Of a DNA stretch of 34,033 bases, positions 8,516-15,821 are shown piece by piece. How positions within the stretch are numbered: the first letter of the stretch is position 1; every line of letters begins with the position of its first letter. The notes under the pieces were generated by a model. The model saw nothing but the letters and a program-made list of their open reading frames with translations. It did not search any database and had not been told where the DNA came from. This stretch comes from Ectothiorhodospiraceae bacterium (GTDB lineage: Bacteria > Pseudomonadota > Gammaproteobacteria > Nitrococcales > Halorhodospiraceae), in assembly GCA_003552625.1 (NCBI GenBank), contig PUNM01000156.1, forward strand, positions 1-34,033, read 5' to 3'. The position numbers were made by a program, and so were the translations under genes.

Positions 8516-9256
8516 TCACCCCGGATGATTGAGAAGCTGCGCACTGGCCTGCTCGTTCTCTTCGGCGGAGGTCAGCATCTTGATGTGCGTCTCGAACTGC
8601 CGGGCGTGGTCGATCATGTCCACCAGGGACTCCGCCATATTCACGTTGCTGCCCTCCAAGGCACCGGAGCGAACCCGGACATCCGCGTCATCGGCGGCAG
8701 GCTCTCCTTCGGCATGGCGGATGAGGCCGTCCTCCCCCTTGATCAGCTGACCGGGGTCCGGATCCACCAGGCGCAGCCGGTCCAGCTCGATGGGTGCCTC
8801 CGGGGCGTCCTGGGGAGTCGCCGTGATGGTTCCGTCGTCAGCGATGTCCACCTTGGTGTTGGGCGGAATGGAGATCGGCCCGTTCTCGCCCATCACCATG
8901 TGGCCGTCGCCGGTGGTCAGCAGCCCCTCCGGCGTGGTGCGAAAGTCACCGCGCCGGGTGTACGCCTCGTCTCCATCCGGGGCCTGAACCACGAACCACC
9001 CTTGATCCTGGATGGCCACATCGAGGTCCCGGTCGGTGGTTTCGATCGACCCGGGCGTAAAGTCGGTGCCTGCACGCAGTTCCTCCGCGTACGCCCGGGT
9101 CGGGAAGCCCGGACCGTGCATCGGGGCCTGGTAGAAGCTGTCCAGGTCCGCCCGGAACCCCGGCGTACTGGCATTCGCCAGGTTCTGGTTGTTGTGGTGC
9201 TGCGCCTCCAGAGAGTGCTTGGCACCGGTCATGGCGATGTATAGCTGTCGGTCCAT
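8516..9256 (-). CDS. flgF: Flagellar proximal rod protein FlgF
   Basis: FlgF (246 residues; E. coli 251) is a proximal rod subunit exported by the flagellar type III system. The N-terminal rod motif is MDRQLYIAMTGAKHSLEAQH with NNQNLANASTPGFRADLDSF after it. The C-terminus carries EGSNVNMAESLVDMIDHARQFETHIKML, the family partner helix. The block QDQGWFVVQAPDGDEAYTRRGDF matches FlgF rather than FlgG. The ribosome site before the ATG at 9256 is weak, so translation may depend on coupling or on the 46-base gap after flgE. A 6-bp inverted repeat (8509-8526) spans the stop codon region. Confidence 0.95.
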   Translation of the reverse strand: MDRQLYIAMTGAKHSLEAQHHNNQNLANASTPGFRADLDSFYQAPMHGPGFPTRAYAEELRAGTDFTPGSIETTDRDLDVAIQDQGWFVVQAPDGDEAYTRRGDFRTTPEGLLTTGDGHMVMGENGPISIPPNTKVDIADDGTITATPQDAPEAPIELDRLRLVDPDPGQLIKGEDGLIRHAEGEPAADDADVRVRSGALEGSNVNMAESLVDMIDHARQFETHIKMLTSAEENEQASAQLLNHPG

Positions 9257-9302
9257 ACGCTTCTACCCGTTCCGGCCCGCCTCAGCGAGGGGGAGAATCC
9301 GC

Positions 9303-10541
9303 CTAGCGGATGTTGAGGATCTCCTGGGTCACCTGATCCTGGGTGCTGACCATCTGCGCGTTGGCAGAGAAGTTCCGCTGTGCGGTGATCATGTTGACCA
9401 GCTGATCGGAGACCTCGACGTTGGACTGCTCCAGCGCACCATTCTCGATGCGGCCGAACTGCCCCTCCCCGGGCACGCCAATCAATGGATCACCGGCCTC
9501 CCGGGTAGCCTCCCAGGAAGTCTCCCCGACGGCTTGGAGGCGTTCCTCGGAGGGGAAGCTGGTCAACGCAACCTGTCCAATGGCCTGCGCCTCACCATTG
9601 GTATAGCGACCAATGATCGTGCCGTCGTTTTCCACGTCGATGTTCTGGAATTCACCGGCGGTGTACCCGTCCTGGGAAACCCCAGTGACGTTGAACGGAC
9701 GGGCGAACTGGGTGAGATCGCCAAAGTCGATCACAAGCTCGAGGTCATCAACATCCGCCGTCAATTCCAGGGCGTCATCGTCGGCAAAATCCAGATCACC
9801 GCCCTCGACAAGGTTCCCTGCGGAATCGAACTCCAGCTCGTGCGGGCCGAGGAAATCATCCTCGCCCGGGTACTCCACCCCATCGATCTGGGTATAGACG
9901 TTCCACTGATTGTTGCCGGTCTTTACAAAGTAGAACGTCGCATCCCGTGCCGAACCCTGGGAGTCGTAAAGGGTGGTGGTGGTGGACTCGTTGTAGGTTT
10001 CGGGATCGTCCGGGTCGAAGCCTTCTGGATCGAGCGTCTCCGCGTCGGCCTGGAGGTTGGCATCGATATCCACGTTCTCCGTCGCCCGAGCGGGAATGCC
10101 CTCGGTCGGCACCTCAAGGCGGTCCCGGCCGTCCCCCACCCGGTTGCCGTCCTCATCGGTGCTGTAGCCGGTCAGATGCTTGCCGGTGTTATTGACGATG
10201 TAGCCGTCTCGGTTGACCTCGAACTGGCCGGCGCGGGTGTAGCTGACCTCACCATTTCCATCGTCGAGCCGAAAGAATCCGCGTCCCTCGATGCCCAGGT
10301 CGAGACTGCGCTCAGTGAACTCGAATGACCCTTGAGTGAACATCTGGCCCACGTTGGCCAAACGCGCCCCCTGCCCCACGCTGAGCTGCGGGATCCCCAT
10401 CGGCCCCATGGCGAAGAGGTCGTTGAATTCCGCCCGCGACTCCTTGAACCCGGTCGTCCCGGCGTTGGCCAGGTTGTTACTGGTGGTCTCCAGATCCTTG
10501 GAAGCCGAGTTGATACCGGTAAGCGAGATGTGAAATGACAT
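9303..10541 (-). CDS. flgE: Flagellar hook protein FlgE
   Basis: FlgE (412 residues; E. coli 402) is the subunit of the hook, the flexible joint outside the cell. The N-terminus, about residues 4-45, has HISLTGINSASKDLETTSNN then LANAGTTGFKESRAEFNDLF. The D1 block ERSLDLGIEGRGFFRLDDGNG follows. The C-terminus has ALEQSNVEVSDQLVNMITAQRNFSANAQ. The central domain, about residues 130-300, is strongly acidic (for example DLDFADDDALELTADVDDLE), in keeping with a salt-loving host. A GAGGAG site stands before the ATG at 10541. It lies 34 bases after flgD, whose product caps the hook during assembly. Confidence 0.96.
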   Translation of the reverse strand: MSFHISLTGINSASKDLETTSNNLANAGTTGFKESRAEFNDLFAMGPMGIPQLSVGQGARLANVGQMFTQGSFEFTERSLDLGIEGRGFFRLDDGNGEVSYTRAGQFEVNRDGYIVNNTGKHLTGYSTDEDGNRVGDGRDRLEVPTEGIPARATENVDIDANLQADAETLDPEGFDPDDPETYNESTTTTLYDSQGSARDATFYFVKTGNNQWNVYTQIDGVEYPGEDDFLGPHELEFDSAGNLVEGGDLDFADDDALELTADVDDLELVIDFGDLTQFARPFNVTGVSQDGYTAGEFQNIDVENDGTIIGRYTNGEAQAIGQVALTSFPSEERLQAVGETSWEATREAGDPLIGVPGEGQFGRIENGALEQSNVEVSDQLVNMITAQRNFSANAQMVSTQDQVTQEILNIR

Positions 10542-10575
10542 GCCTGGACTCCTCGATCCCCGCTAATCCTGTGCT

Positions 10576-11472
10576 TTAACGAATGCGCTTGACGTCGCTG
10601 AGCGAAAGCTCCCCGAGCCCGGCCACGCTGAGCTCGGGCGGGCGCCCGTCCATACCCACGGCGACACTGGTCACCGGCGCACCGACCAGTGTGTTCACGG
10701 GGGTCCGCTCCTCGCCATCCTCGACGTAGGCGTTGACCTGGTAGGTGCCCTGCGGCAGCCGCTGCCCGTCCTCCGTGGTGCCGTCCCAGGTGAACGGGTG
10801 CTCGCCGGCCTCCATCTCGCCAAGCTGCTCGTGGAAGACGCGCTCCCCGGCCTCGTTCTCGATCTCGACCGTAAGGTTTGGCGCCGACTCGTCGAGTTGC
10901 AGAAGCGCCTCCATGCCGCCTTCCTCCGGCAGGTAGGCGGTGCGGCTCTCGGTGACCACCTCGCGGCCAACCAGCTGCGAGGCCCGCAGCGACTGGTCGG
11001 AGCGCATGTGCTCAAAGAACTCACGGAAATCGGACTGCAGCTGCTCAATGCCCGAGGCCGTTGTGAACTGGGCAATCTGGCCCATCATCTGCTCGGTATC
11101 CTGCGGGTCGGTAGGATCCTGGTTCTCCAGCTGCACCATCATCAGTTCCAGGAAGTCCTCGTGCCCGATGCTTTGCGGATCGCCGTCATCTTCCTCTTCG
11201 GGGATACTGCGCAGCTCTTCCGGCAATGCATCCAACCCCTGCGCACCCCCGGCTGCCGGCTCCCCGGAGGAGGAACCCTCACCGGCCTTGCTGCTCGCCT
11301 GCCCGGGAGGCTGGTCGGCGGCCTTCTGCGCAGCGGCCACGCCCTCGGCCGGTGAGTCCGCCTGCCCCCCGGCTTGCCCCTTGCCCGCCTCATCGGCGCT
11401 GGGCGGCTGCGGGCGCTGCTGAGGGCCACTTCCACCGGCGGCACCACCCATCAACTGGCTTGGGTTCAGCAT
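10576..11472 (-). CDS. flgD: Flagellar hook-capping scaffold FlgD
   Basis: FlgD (298 residues) caps the hook while FlgE subunits polymerise. The cap signature lies at about residues 103-150: GHEDFLELMMVQLENQDPTD then EQMMGQIAQFTTASGIEQLQ. A FlgD Ig-like/Tudor region follows to about residue 275, with FTWDGTTEDGQRLPQGTYQV. Residues 1-100 are a long Ala/Gly/Pro/Gln-rich disordered segment, much longer than the short N-terminal tail usual in the family. It may be a long type III export tail, but that is inference. AAGGAGG precedes the ATG. It lies between flgC (12 bases) and flgE. Confidence 0.94.
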   Translation of the reverse strand: MLNPSQLMGGAAGGSGPQQRPQPPSADEAGKGQAGGQADSPAEGVAAAQKAADQPPGQASSKAGEGSSSGEPAAGGAQGLDALPEELRSIPEEEDDGDPQSIGHEDFLELMMVQLENQDPTDPQDTEQMMGQIAQFTTASGIEQLQSDFREFFEHMRSDQSLRASQLVGREVVTESRTAYLPEEGGMEALLQLDESAPNLTVEIENEAGERVFHEQLGEMEAGEHPFTWDGTTEDGQRLPQGTYQVNAYVEDGEERTPVNTLVGAPVTSVAVGMDGRPPELSVAGLGELSLSDVKRIR

Positions 11473-11484
11473 CGCAAAGCCTCC

Positions 11485-12054
11485 TTAACGGCCGATGCGC
11501 AGCGTCTCGAGCATCAGATCCCGAGAGGTATTCATCACCTCAACGTTGTTCTGAAACGAGCGGGACGCCGAGATCATGTTGGTCATCTCCTCCACGGAGT
11601 TGACGTTGGAGCGGTAGACGTACCCGTCGTCATCCGCCATCGGATGGTGCGGCTTGTAGAGCGGCTCGATCTCCGCATCGCTCTCGACCACCCCCGGCAT
11701 GAAGACCGGCACGCTTGGCGACGGAGACGCCCACGGATCGCCGGCTGCCGGCTGCCCGGCCGGCTCACCGCCAAAGAACTGACGCTGAAACGCCACCGGG
11801 CTGACCCGATCCACCGGACCGCCGGACTCGGCCCAACCGGGGGTTTGCGCCGGCTGCGCCCCCCCTTGCTCCGGGTAGCCACCCTGCGCCTGGTGCAAGG
11901 CAGCCGCAAAGACCGGCTGGCGGGCGCGGTAAGCCTCTTCGGGGGAAGCAGCCACCGTCTCCGCGTTGGCGAGGTTGCTCGCCACGGTGTTGAGCCGCAG
12001 CTGCTGGGCGTTCATGCCCGTCCCGGCGACGTCGATTGCGTGCATCAGCGACAT
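11485..12054 (-). CDS. flgC: Flagellar proximal rod protein FlgC with a large insert
   Basis: FlgC is a proximal rod subunit. The N-terminal helix (AIDVAGTGMNAQQLRLNTVA, SNLANAETVA) and the C-terminal part (GYVYRSNVNSVEEMTNMISASRSFQNN, then VEVMNTSRDLMLETLRIGR) are standard and easily recognised. The protein has 189 residues, against 134-140 in most species. The additional 50 or so residues lie between about positions 57 and 115. They are rich in Gly, Gln, Pro and Ala (QGGYPEQGGAQPAQTPGW and GEPAGQPAAGDPWASPSP). This is where the family has only a short loop between the two halves. The frame is intact on both sides, so it is an insertion rather than a frameshift. AGGGGAG precedes the ATG. Confidence 0.95.
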   Translation of the reverse strand: MSLMHAIDVAGTGMNAQQLRLNTVASNLANAETVAASPEEAYRARQPVFAAALHQAQGGYPEQGGAQPAQTPGWAESGGPVDRVSPVAFQRQFFGGEPAGQPAAGDPWASPSPSVPVFMPGVVESDAEIEPLYKPHHPMADDDGYVYRSNVNSVEEMTNMISASRSFQNNVEVMNTSRDLMLETLRIGR

Positions 12055-12060
12055 GTTTGA

Positions 12061-12465
12061 TTACTCCCCTCGAATGGCGCCGGTAAGCTTCTGGATGCGG
12101 TCGCCAAGAAACTCCACGGTCGCCTGGTAATGCACGGCGTTTTCGGCGAACTTGGCCTGCTCGACGTGGGTCTCGACGGTATTGCCATCCAGCGAGGCAC
12201 CGTGCGGCACTCGGTATAAAGATTTCGGATCACCGGCCGTTACCGTGGGGGAAGTCGGTTGCAGGTGCTGCGGATGGCTCGACTGCAGGGGCTGCGGCGC
12301 CGGGCTCGTTGCCTCGCGCATCGCCGCCTGAAAGTCCATGTCCCGCGCCTTGTAATGCGGCGTGTCGGCGTTGGCGATGTTGGACGCGAGCATCTCGTTG
12401 CGCTCCGCGCGCAGGTTCATCGCCTGCTCGGGCAGGCCGAAGGCGTTATCAAAACCGATTCGCAT
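12061..12465 (-). CDS. flgB: Flagellar proximal rod protein FlgB
   Basis: FlgB (134 residues; E. coli 138) is the first proximal rod subunit and the first gene of the flgBCDEFGHIJKL operon. The N-terminal half has LRAERNEMLASNIANADTPHYKARDMDF (residues about 18-45), and the C-terminus has NTVETHVEQAKFAENAVHYQ then ATVEFLGDRIQKL. The ATG at 12465 is chosen because GGGAG lies 6 bases upstream and because a longer frame from 12504 would overlap the sigma54 promoter. flgC starts 6 bases downstream. The leader can form a hairpin next to the ribosome site. Confidence 0.95.
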   Translation of the reverse strand: MRIGFDNAFGLPEQAMNLRAERNEMLASNIANADTPHYKARDMDFQAAMREATSPAPQPLQSSHPQHLQPTSPTVTAGDPKSLYRVPHGASLDGNTVETHVEQAKFAENAVHYQATVEFLGDRIQKLTGAIRGE

Positions 12466-12473
12466 GGTGCTCT

Positions 12474-12492
12474 CCCGTGGTGCGACCACGGG
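12474..12492 (-). other. Perfect inverted repeat in the flgB leader
   Basis: CCCGTGGT-GCG-ACCACGGG is a perfect 8-bp stem with a 3-base loop. It sits between the sigma54 promoter and the flgB start and overlaps the ribosome site. If transcription begins near 12489, the RNA would still open with a 5-bp hairpin (GUGGU/ACCAC) at its very 5' end. It could protect the mRNA or modulate initiation. Confidence 0.55.
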
Positions 12493-12499
12493 TATGCGG

Positions 12500-12515
12500 T
12501 GCATGTACCATGCCA
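12500..12515 (-). promoter_or_regulatory. Sigma54 promoter of the flgB operon
   Basis: The minus strand reads TGGCAT-N5-ATGCA, with GG and GC separated by exactly 10 bases, the hallmark of -24/-12 promoters. The predicted transcription start is near 12489, giving a leader of about 24 bases before flgB. In polar-flagellated gammaproteobacteria such promoters are activated by FleR/FlrC-type regulators; no such activator gene lies in this window. Confidence 0.8.
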
Positions 12516-12569
12516 GGGGTCGGCCTGTTGCACGATCAGTAAGTAAGGAAAGGACAGACCGGAACGCGG

Positions 12570-12596
12570 CGGCAAGGAGTTGCCGGCTTGCGGCAA
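12570..12596 (-). other. Three-arm repeat able to form alternative hairpins after cheR
   Basis: On the plus strand CGGCAA (12570-12575), TTGCCG (12580-12585) and CGGCAA (12591-12596) lie in a row. The middle arm can pair with either neighbour. The position between the cheR stop and the flgB promoter suggests a terminator or processing site for the cheV-cheR transcript, but only a weak T-rich stretch follows some 15 bases later. Confidence 0.35.
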
Positions 12597-12617
12597 AACC
12601 GCTCCGCTGACGGGAGG

Positions 12618-13445
12618 TCAGTCGCGGCGCCGGTAGATCACGCCGCCATCCAGGCGCACGAGTTCGAATTTATCGGAGTGGCGGGCCAGCGACTCCGACG
12701 CCCCGACAATCAGATACCCACCGGGCTTGGTGACGCTGGCGATGCGATCGACGATATCGCGGCGGGAGTCGTACCCGAAATAGATCAGGACATTACGGCA
12801 GAAGACGATATCAAACCGGCCCAGTCCGGCGTAGCTCTCCAGCAGGTTGTGGGTGCGGAAACTGGTACGGCGGCGCACCGACTGTTTGACTTCCCAGGTG
12901 TTCTCTCCCACCTCATCGAAGAACCGCTTTTGCCGTTCTGCGGAAAGCCCGCGGCGGGCCACATTGGCGGTGTAACGGGCGCGCTTGGCCTGCTCGATCA
13001 TCGCCGCGGAGATATCCGTACCGAGGACCTCCGCCTCCATGCGCCCTCCCCGGTCATTGTACTCATCCACCGTCATGCTGATGGAGTAGACCTCCTGCCC
13101 CGAGGAGCAGGCGGCGGACCAGATTCGAGCCGGCCAGACGCGTTGCCGTTCCAGTTCGGGAAGGAGGTGGCGCCGGAGCACATCAAAGGGGAAGGAGTCG
13201 CTAAACCACTGGGTCTCGTTCGTGGTCATCGCCTCGATGACGCGCCCCTTGAGATCCGCCGTCGGGCGGCGCTCCAAACGCTCGACGAGGGATTTCAGAT
13301 CGGGGATACCCTCCGCCTCGAGCAGCGGCGCGAGGCGACTGGCCACGAGATACTGCTTGCTGTCGCCGAGGACGATTCCGCACGCATGCTCCAGGAAGCG
13401 CGCAAAGGCCTGATACTCGTCGTCGCCGATGGAAAGAGCCGCCAA
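12618..13445 (-). CDS. cheR: Chemotaxis protein methyltransferase CheR
   Basis: CheR (275 residues) transfers methyl groups from S-adenosylmethionine to glutamates of chemoreceptors, tuning adaptation. The N-terminal helical domain covers about residues 5-75. The signature TTNETQWFSD is at 74-83. The SAM-binding motif WSAACSSGQEVYS is at 109-121, followed by LGTDIS (141-146) and CRNVLIYF (216-223). No pentapeptide-binding extension or TPR domain is fused. The gene starts 15 bases after cheV. The pairing cheV-cheR beside the flg operon is typical of Vibrio- and Pseudomonas-like flagellar clusters. Two receptor genes in this window are possible substrates. Confidence 0.95.
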   Translation of the reverse strand: MAALSIGDDEYQAFARFLEHACGIVLGDSKQYLVASRLAPLLEAEGIPDLKSLVERLERRPTADLKGRVIEAMTTNETQWFSDSFPFDVLRRHLLPELERQRVWPARIWSAACSSGQEVYSISMTVDEYNDRGGRMEAEVLGTDISAAMIEQAKRARYTANVARRGLSAERQKRFFDEVGENTWEVKQSVRRRTSFRTHNLLESYAGLGRFDIVFCRNVLIYFGYDSRRDIVDRIASVTKPGGYLIVGASESLARHSDKFELVRLDGGVIYRRRD

Positions 13446-13460
13446 GGTCGCCCCCTCCGC

Positions 13461-14396
13461 TCAAGCGCCGACGTCGGCCAGGCGCTTATGAACGCGGTCG
13501 GCCAACTCGCCGGAGTGGAACTTGGCAAGGAACTCGTCAGCCCCGACACGGCGGACCATCTCCGAGTTGAAGACACCGCTGAGCGAGGAGTGCAGCAGCA
13601 CGTGGGTCGCCGCCAGTTCCGGATCCTGCCGGATGGACCGGGTCAGGGTGTAGCCATCCATCGCCGGCATCTCGATGTCGGAGACGACCATAAGCAGATC
13701 GCTCAGCCCCGAGGGGTCTTCCCGCTTCCAGGCCCGGAGTTGCTCCAAGGCCTCGCGACCGTTGTTACGCGTCACCACGCGGACGCCGATCTCCTCCAGC
13801 GTTCGCTTGATCTGCCCCCGGGCGACAGCGGAGTCATCGACCACCAGGACCTTGAAGGCATCCGAACCCGAGGCTGCATCGACGCCTCCGCCCTCCGTCA
13901 CGTGGGGATCCGCTCCTCCGGCGCGCTGCACCTCCGCCAGGACCTTCTCCACATCGACGATCTGGATCATTTGCCCGTCGTAGCGGGCCACGGCCGTCAA
14001 ATAGCTGCCGGCACTGCCCCCACTGGGAGGAGGCAGGACGTCTTCCCAATTGATGTTGATGATCCGGTCCACCCCGCCGACCAGAAAGCCCTGCACCTGC
14101 CGGTTGTACTCGGTGATGATGATGTAGTTGCCCTCGTCCTTCTGGATGGGCTGCCCGGCGGTGGCGTAGCTGAGATCGAGAACCGAGAGGGCCTGGCCCC
14201 GCACGTAGGCGATCCCCAGGGAGGCCGGGTGGGCGTGCGGAACTCGGCTGAGTTCCGGCGCCGGGATCACCTCGCGCACTTTGAAGACATTGATGCCGTA
14301 GCGCTGCTTGCCTTCGAAACGGAAGAGCAGCAGCTCCATACGGTTGTGGCCGGCCAGCTGGGTCCGCTGGTCGACGGAACTCATTATTCCGGCCAT
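13461..14396 (-). CDS. cheV: Chemotaxis coupling and response regulator protein CheV
   Basis: CheV (311 residues) couples chemoreceptors to the kinase CheA and also carries a receiver domain that CheA can phosphorylate. The CheW-like domain spans about residues 17-157 (ELLLFRFEGKQRYGINVFKV, SVLDLS, GFLVGGVDRIININW). The receiver domain spans about 181-308, with acidic residues Asp187 and Asp188, the phosphoacceptor Asp240 in SDIEMPAMDGYTL, Ser270 and Lys292. The start MAGIMSSVDQRTQL is the conserved form of pseudomonad CheV, so the ATG at 14396 is preferred over 14384. An AGGGAG site lies 11 bases upstream. Confidence 0.95.
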   Translation of the reverse strand: MAGIMSSVDQRTQLAGHNRMELLLFRFEGKQRYGINVFKVREVIPAPELSRVPHAHPASLGIAYVRGQALSVLDLSYATAGQPIQKDEGNYIIITEYNRQVQGFLVGGVDRIININWEDVLPPPSGGSAGSYLTAVARYDGQMIQIVDVEKVLAEVQRAGGADPHVTEGGGVDAASGSDAFKVLVVDDSAVARGQIKRTLEEIGVRVVTRNNGREALEQLRAWKREDPSGLSDLLMVVSDIEMPAMDGYTLTRSIRQDPELAATHVLLHSSLSGVFNSEMVRRVGADEFLAKFHSGELADRVHKRLADVGA

Positions 14397-14449
14397 CTCT
14401 GGGCGAGCTCCCTGTTTGGTTGACGCGGAGGGCTTTCTATAACGTTCAG

Positions 14450-14476
14450 GGTTCGGCGTCCCGGGCCACCAATTAG
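14450..14476 (-). promoter_or_regulatory. Candidate sigma28 promoter of cheV-cheR
   Basis: On the minus strand CTAA and GCCGAACC are separated by exactly 15 bases, close to the FliA consensus TAAA-N15-GCCGATAA. The core GCCGA is intact; the last three bases differ. It lies about 50-80 bases before the cheV start. Confidence 0.42.
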
Positions 14477-14520
14477 GGGACATGTTAATCCGGGAACCCG
14501 GTGAGGGAAAGCAGCCCCTG

Positions 14521-14536
14521 CGGCACGCACTTTGCA
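14521..14536 (+). promoter_or_regulatory. Sigma54 promoter of flgA
   Basis: CGGCAC-N5-TTGCA matches the -24/-12 consensus (TGGCAC-N5-TTGCW) except for the first base, with exactly 10 bases between GG and GC. The predicted start is near 14547, 36 bases before the flgA ATG. Confidence 0.8.
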
Positions 14537-14582
14537 CGTATCACAGGACACGGGCTGTCCAGCCGCAAGCGGAACAGGATTG

Positions 14583-15338
14583 ATGAGCCGGAACGCTGCC
14601 CCAGGCTCCACGCGGGGATCGGGCTCGGCCCTGCGGGCGTCGTCTGCATGGCGCTTGGCCGTCGGTCTTTTGGCGCTTGCGGCGGCGTCGCCCGCCGCGG
14701 CGGAGCGGCAGTCACCGGAGACGATCCGGGAGGCGGCAGAGGCGTTCCTCACCGCTGAGCTGGAAGATGCGTTCGACGAAGTGCGGGTTGAGGCGCGGGG
14801 CGTGGACAGTCGGCTGAACCTGGACCGGTGTGACGGTGAGTTGCAGGCCTTTGTCCCGCACGGACGCAGCGCCCAGCGGGCGAGCACGGTGGGCGTGGAG
14901 TGCTCGGGAGACGCTCCGTGGACCGTCTATGTAAGAATGGAGGTCGAGGCCCGGGCCGAAATGGTGGTCGCGCAACGTTCCGTGCGCCGAGGTCACCGTC
15001 TCAGCGCCGGCGATCTTACACTCGCACCCCGGGATGCACGGCGGATCCGCGGTGATTTTTACCGCGATCCGGAGCGACTCATTGGGCAGGAGGCCCGCCG
15101 GGGTCTCCGCGAGGGGCAACCGGTGACCGGCAACGATGTGCAGCCACCCATGCTTGTGCAGCGCGGCGACCGGGTTGACATCGTCGCTGGGGGCAACAAC
15201 AGCCTGCGGATCTCCGGTGGGGGTCGCGCGCTGGAGCGGGGACGGGAAGGCGACCGTATACGCGTGGAGAACCTGGACTCCGGACGAGAGATCCAGGCGC
15301 AAGTCGTCGACGAGGGGCGGGTCCGCGTCGGTCTGTAA
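14583..15338 (+). CDS. flgA: Flagellar P-ring assembly chaperone FlgA
   Basis: FlgA (251 residues from the chosen ATG) is a periplasmic chaperone that helps FlgI assemble into the P ring. The signal peptide is long, with a polar start and a hydrophobic core, and cleavage is expected after SPAAA at residue 40. The C-terminal half carries the SAF-like domain: VVAQRSVRRGHRLSAGDLTL, EARRGLREGQPVTGNDVQPP, VQRGDRVDIVAGG and ending GREIQAQVVDEGRVRVGL. The start at 14583 has AGGA just upstream; a longer frame starting at 14532 would begin inside the sigma54 promoter and is rejected. It is divergent from cheV and upstream of flgM. Confidence 0.92.
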   Translation: MSRNAAPGSTRGSGSALRASSAWRLAVGLLALAAASPAAAERQSPETIREAAEAFLTAELEDAFDEVRVEARGVDSRLNLDRCDGELQAFVPHGRSAQRASTVGVECSGDAPWTVYVRMEVEARAEMVVAQRSVRRGHRLSAGDLTLAPRDARRIRGDFYRDPERLIGQEARRGLREGQPVTGNDVQPPMLVQRGDRVDIVAGGNNSLRISGGGRALERGREGDRIRVENLDSGREIQAQVVDEGRVRVGL

Positions 15339-15400
15339 TCACCGGCGACCAGGGATTGCCCTTCAGCGGCGGGTCGGCCAAAGTATTTGCGATGAGAGAC

Positions 15401-15427
15401 TCAAGTCATCGCGCGAGCCGCCGATAA
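15401..15427 (+). promoter_or_regulatory. Sigma28 (FliA) promoter of flgM-flgN
   Basis: TCAA and GCCGATAA are separated by exactly 15 bases. The -10 octamer is a perfect match to the FliA consensus. The start is predicted near 15435, about 70 bases before flgM. FlgM thus appears to be made from a promoter read by the sigma factor it inhibits, the known feedback design. Confidence 0.82.
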
Positions 15428-15503
15428 TCTTGGACAGTAGGGGACTGGTGAGTGCCATGGAGGGGCGCGCCATCCCGCGAAGGAATTGATTGAGGAGAGC
15501 CCG

Positions 15504-15809
15504 ATGTCCAATCCGATCGAAGGGGGGCCGCGCCCCGTCGGACCTGCCACGGCACAGCCGGGCAAGGGGCAGAAGACCAGCGCCGAAGACGCACCGGCCG
15601 GGCCGGCACGGGGGGATACCGCTGGGGCTGACGAGGCTGCCACGTCTGAGCGGCTGCAGACCGTGCGGGATCGCATCGACGGTACGCCGGAGGTGGATCA
15701 CGACCGTGTGGAGGCCATCAAGGAGCGCATCGCCAACGGCGACTACCCCATCGACGCGGAAAAGATCGCCCGCAAGTTTGCCGAACTCGAGGCGCTGATC
15801 GAGGAGTAA
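15504..15809 (+). CDS. flgM: Anti-sigma28 factor FlgM
   Basis: FlgM (101 residues; E. coli 97) binds sigma28 (FliA) and holds it inactive until the hook is complete, when FlgM is exported through the flagellar secretion channel. The N-terminal half (about 1-48) is disordered and rich in Gly, Pro and Ala, as usual. The C-terminal sigma-binding part has VDHDRVEAIKERIANGDYPI then DAEKIARKFAELEALIEE (about 64-101), the family signature. The ATG at 15504 has GAGGAG upstream. A promoter of the sigma28 type lies before it. flgN follows after 12 bases. Confidence 0.92.
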   Translation: MSNPIEGGPRPVGPATAQPGKGQKTSAEDAPAGPARGDTAGADEAATSERLQTVRDRIDGTPEVDHDRVEAIKERIANGDYPIDAEKIARKFAELEALIEE

Positions 15810-15821
15810 GGCCCTAAGCCC

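Noticed and set aside
12466-12504. Longer flgB starting at 12504
   Set aside because: This start lies inside the sigma54 promoter and upstream of the predicted transcript start; the ATG at 12465 has a good ribosome site.
12588-14423. Open frame of 611 codons on the plus strand
   Set aside because: It is antisense to cheR and cheV, both clear by motif, and has no recognisable domain.
14532-14582. Longer flgA starting at TTG 14532
   Set aside because: This start overlaps the -12 element of the sigma54 promoter and would precede the transcript.
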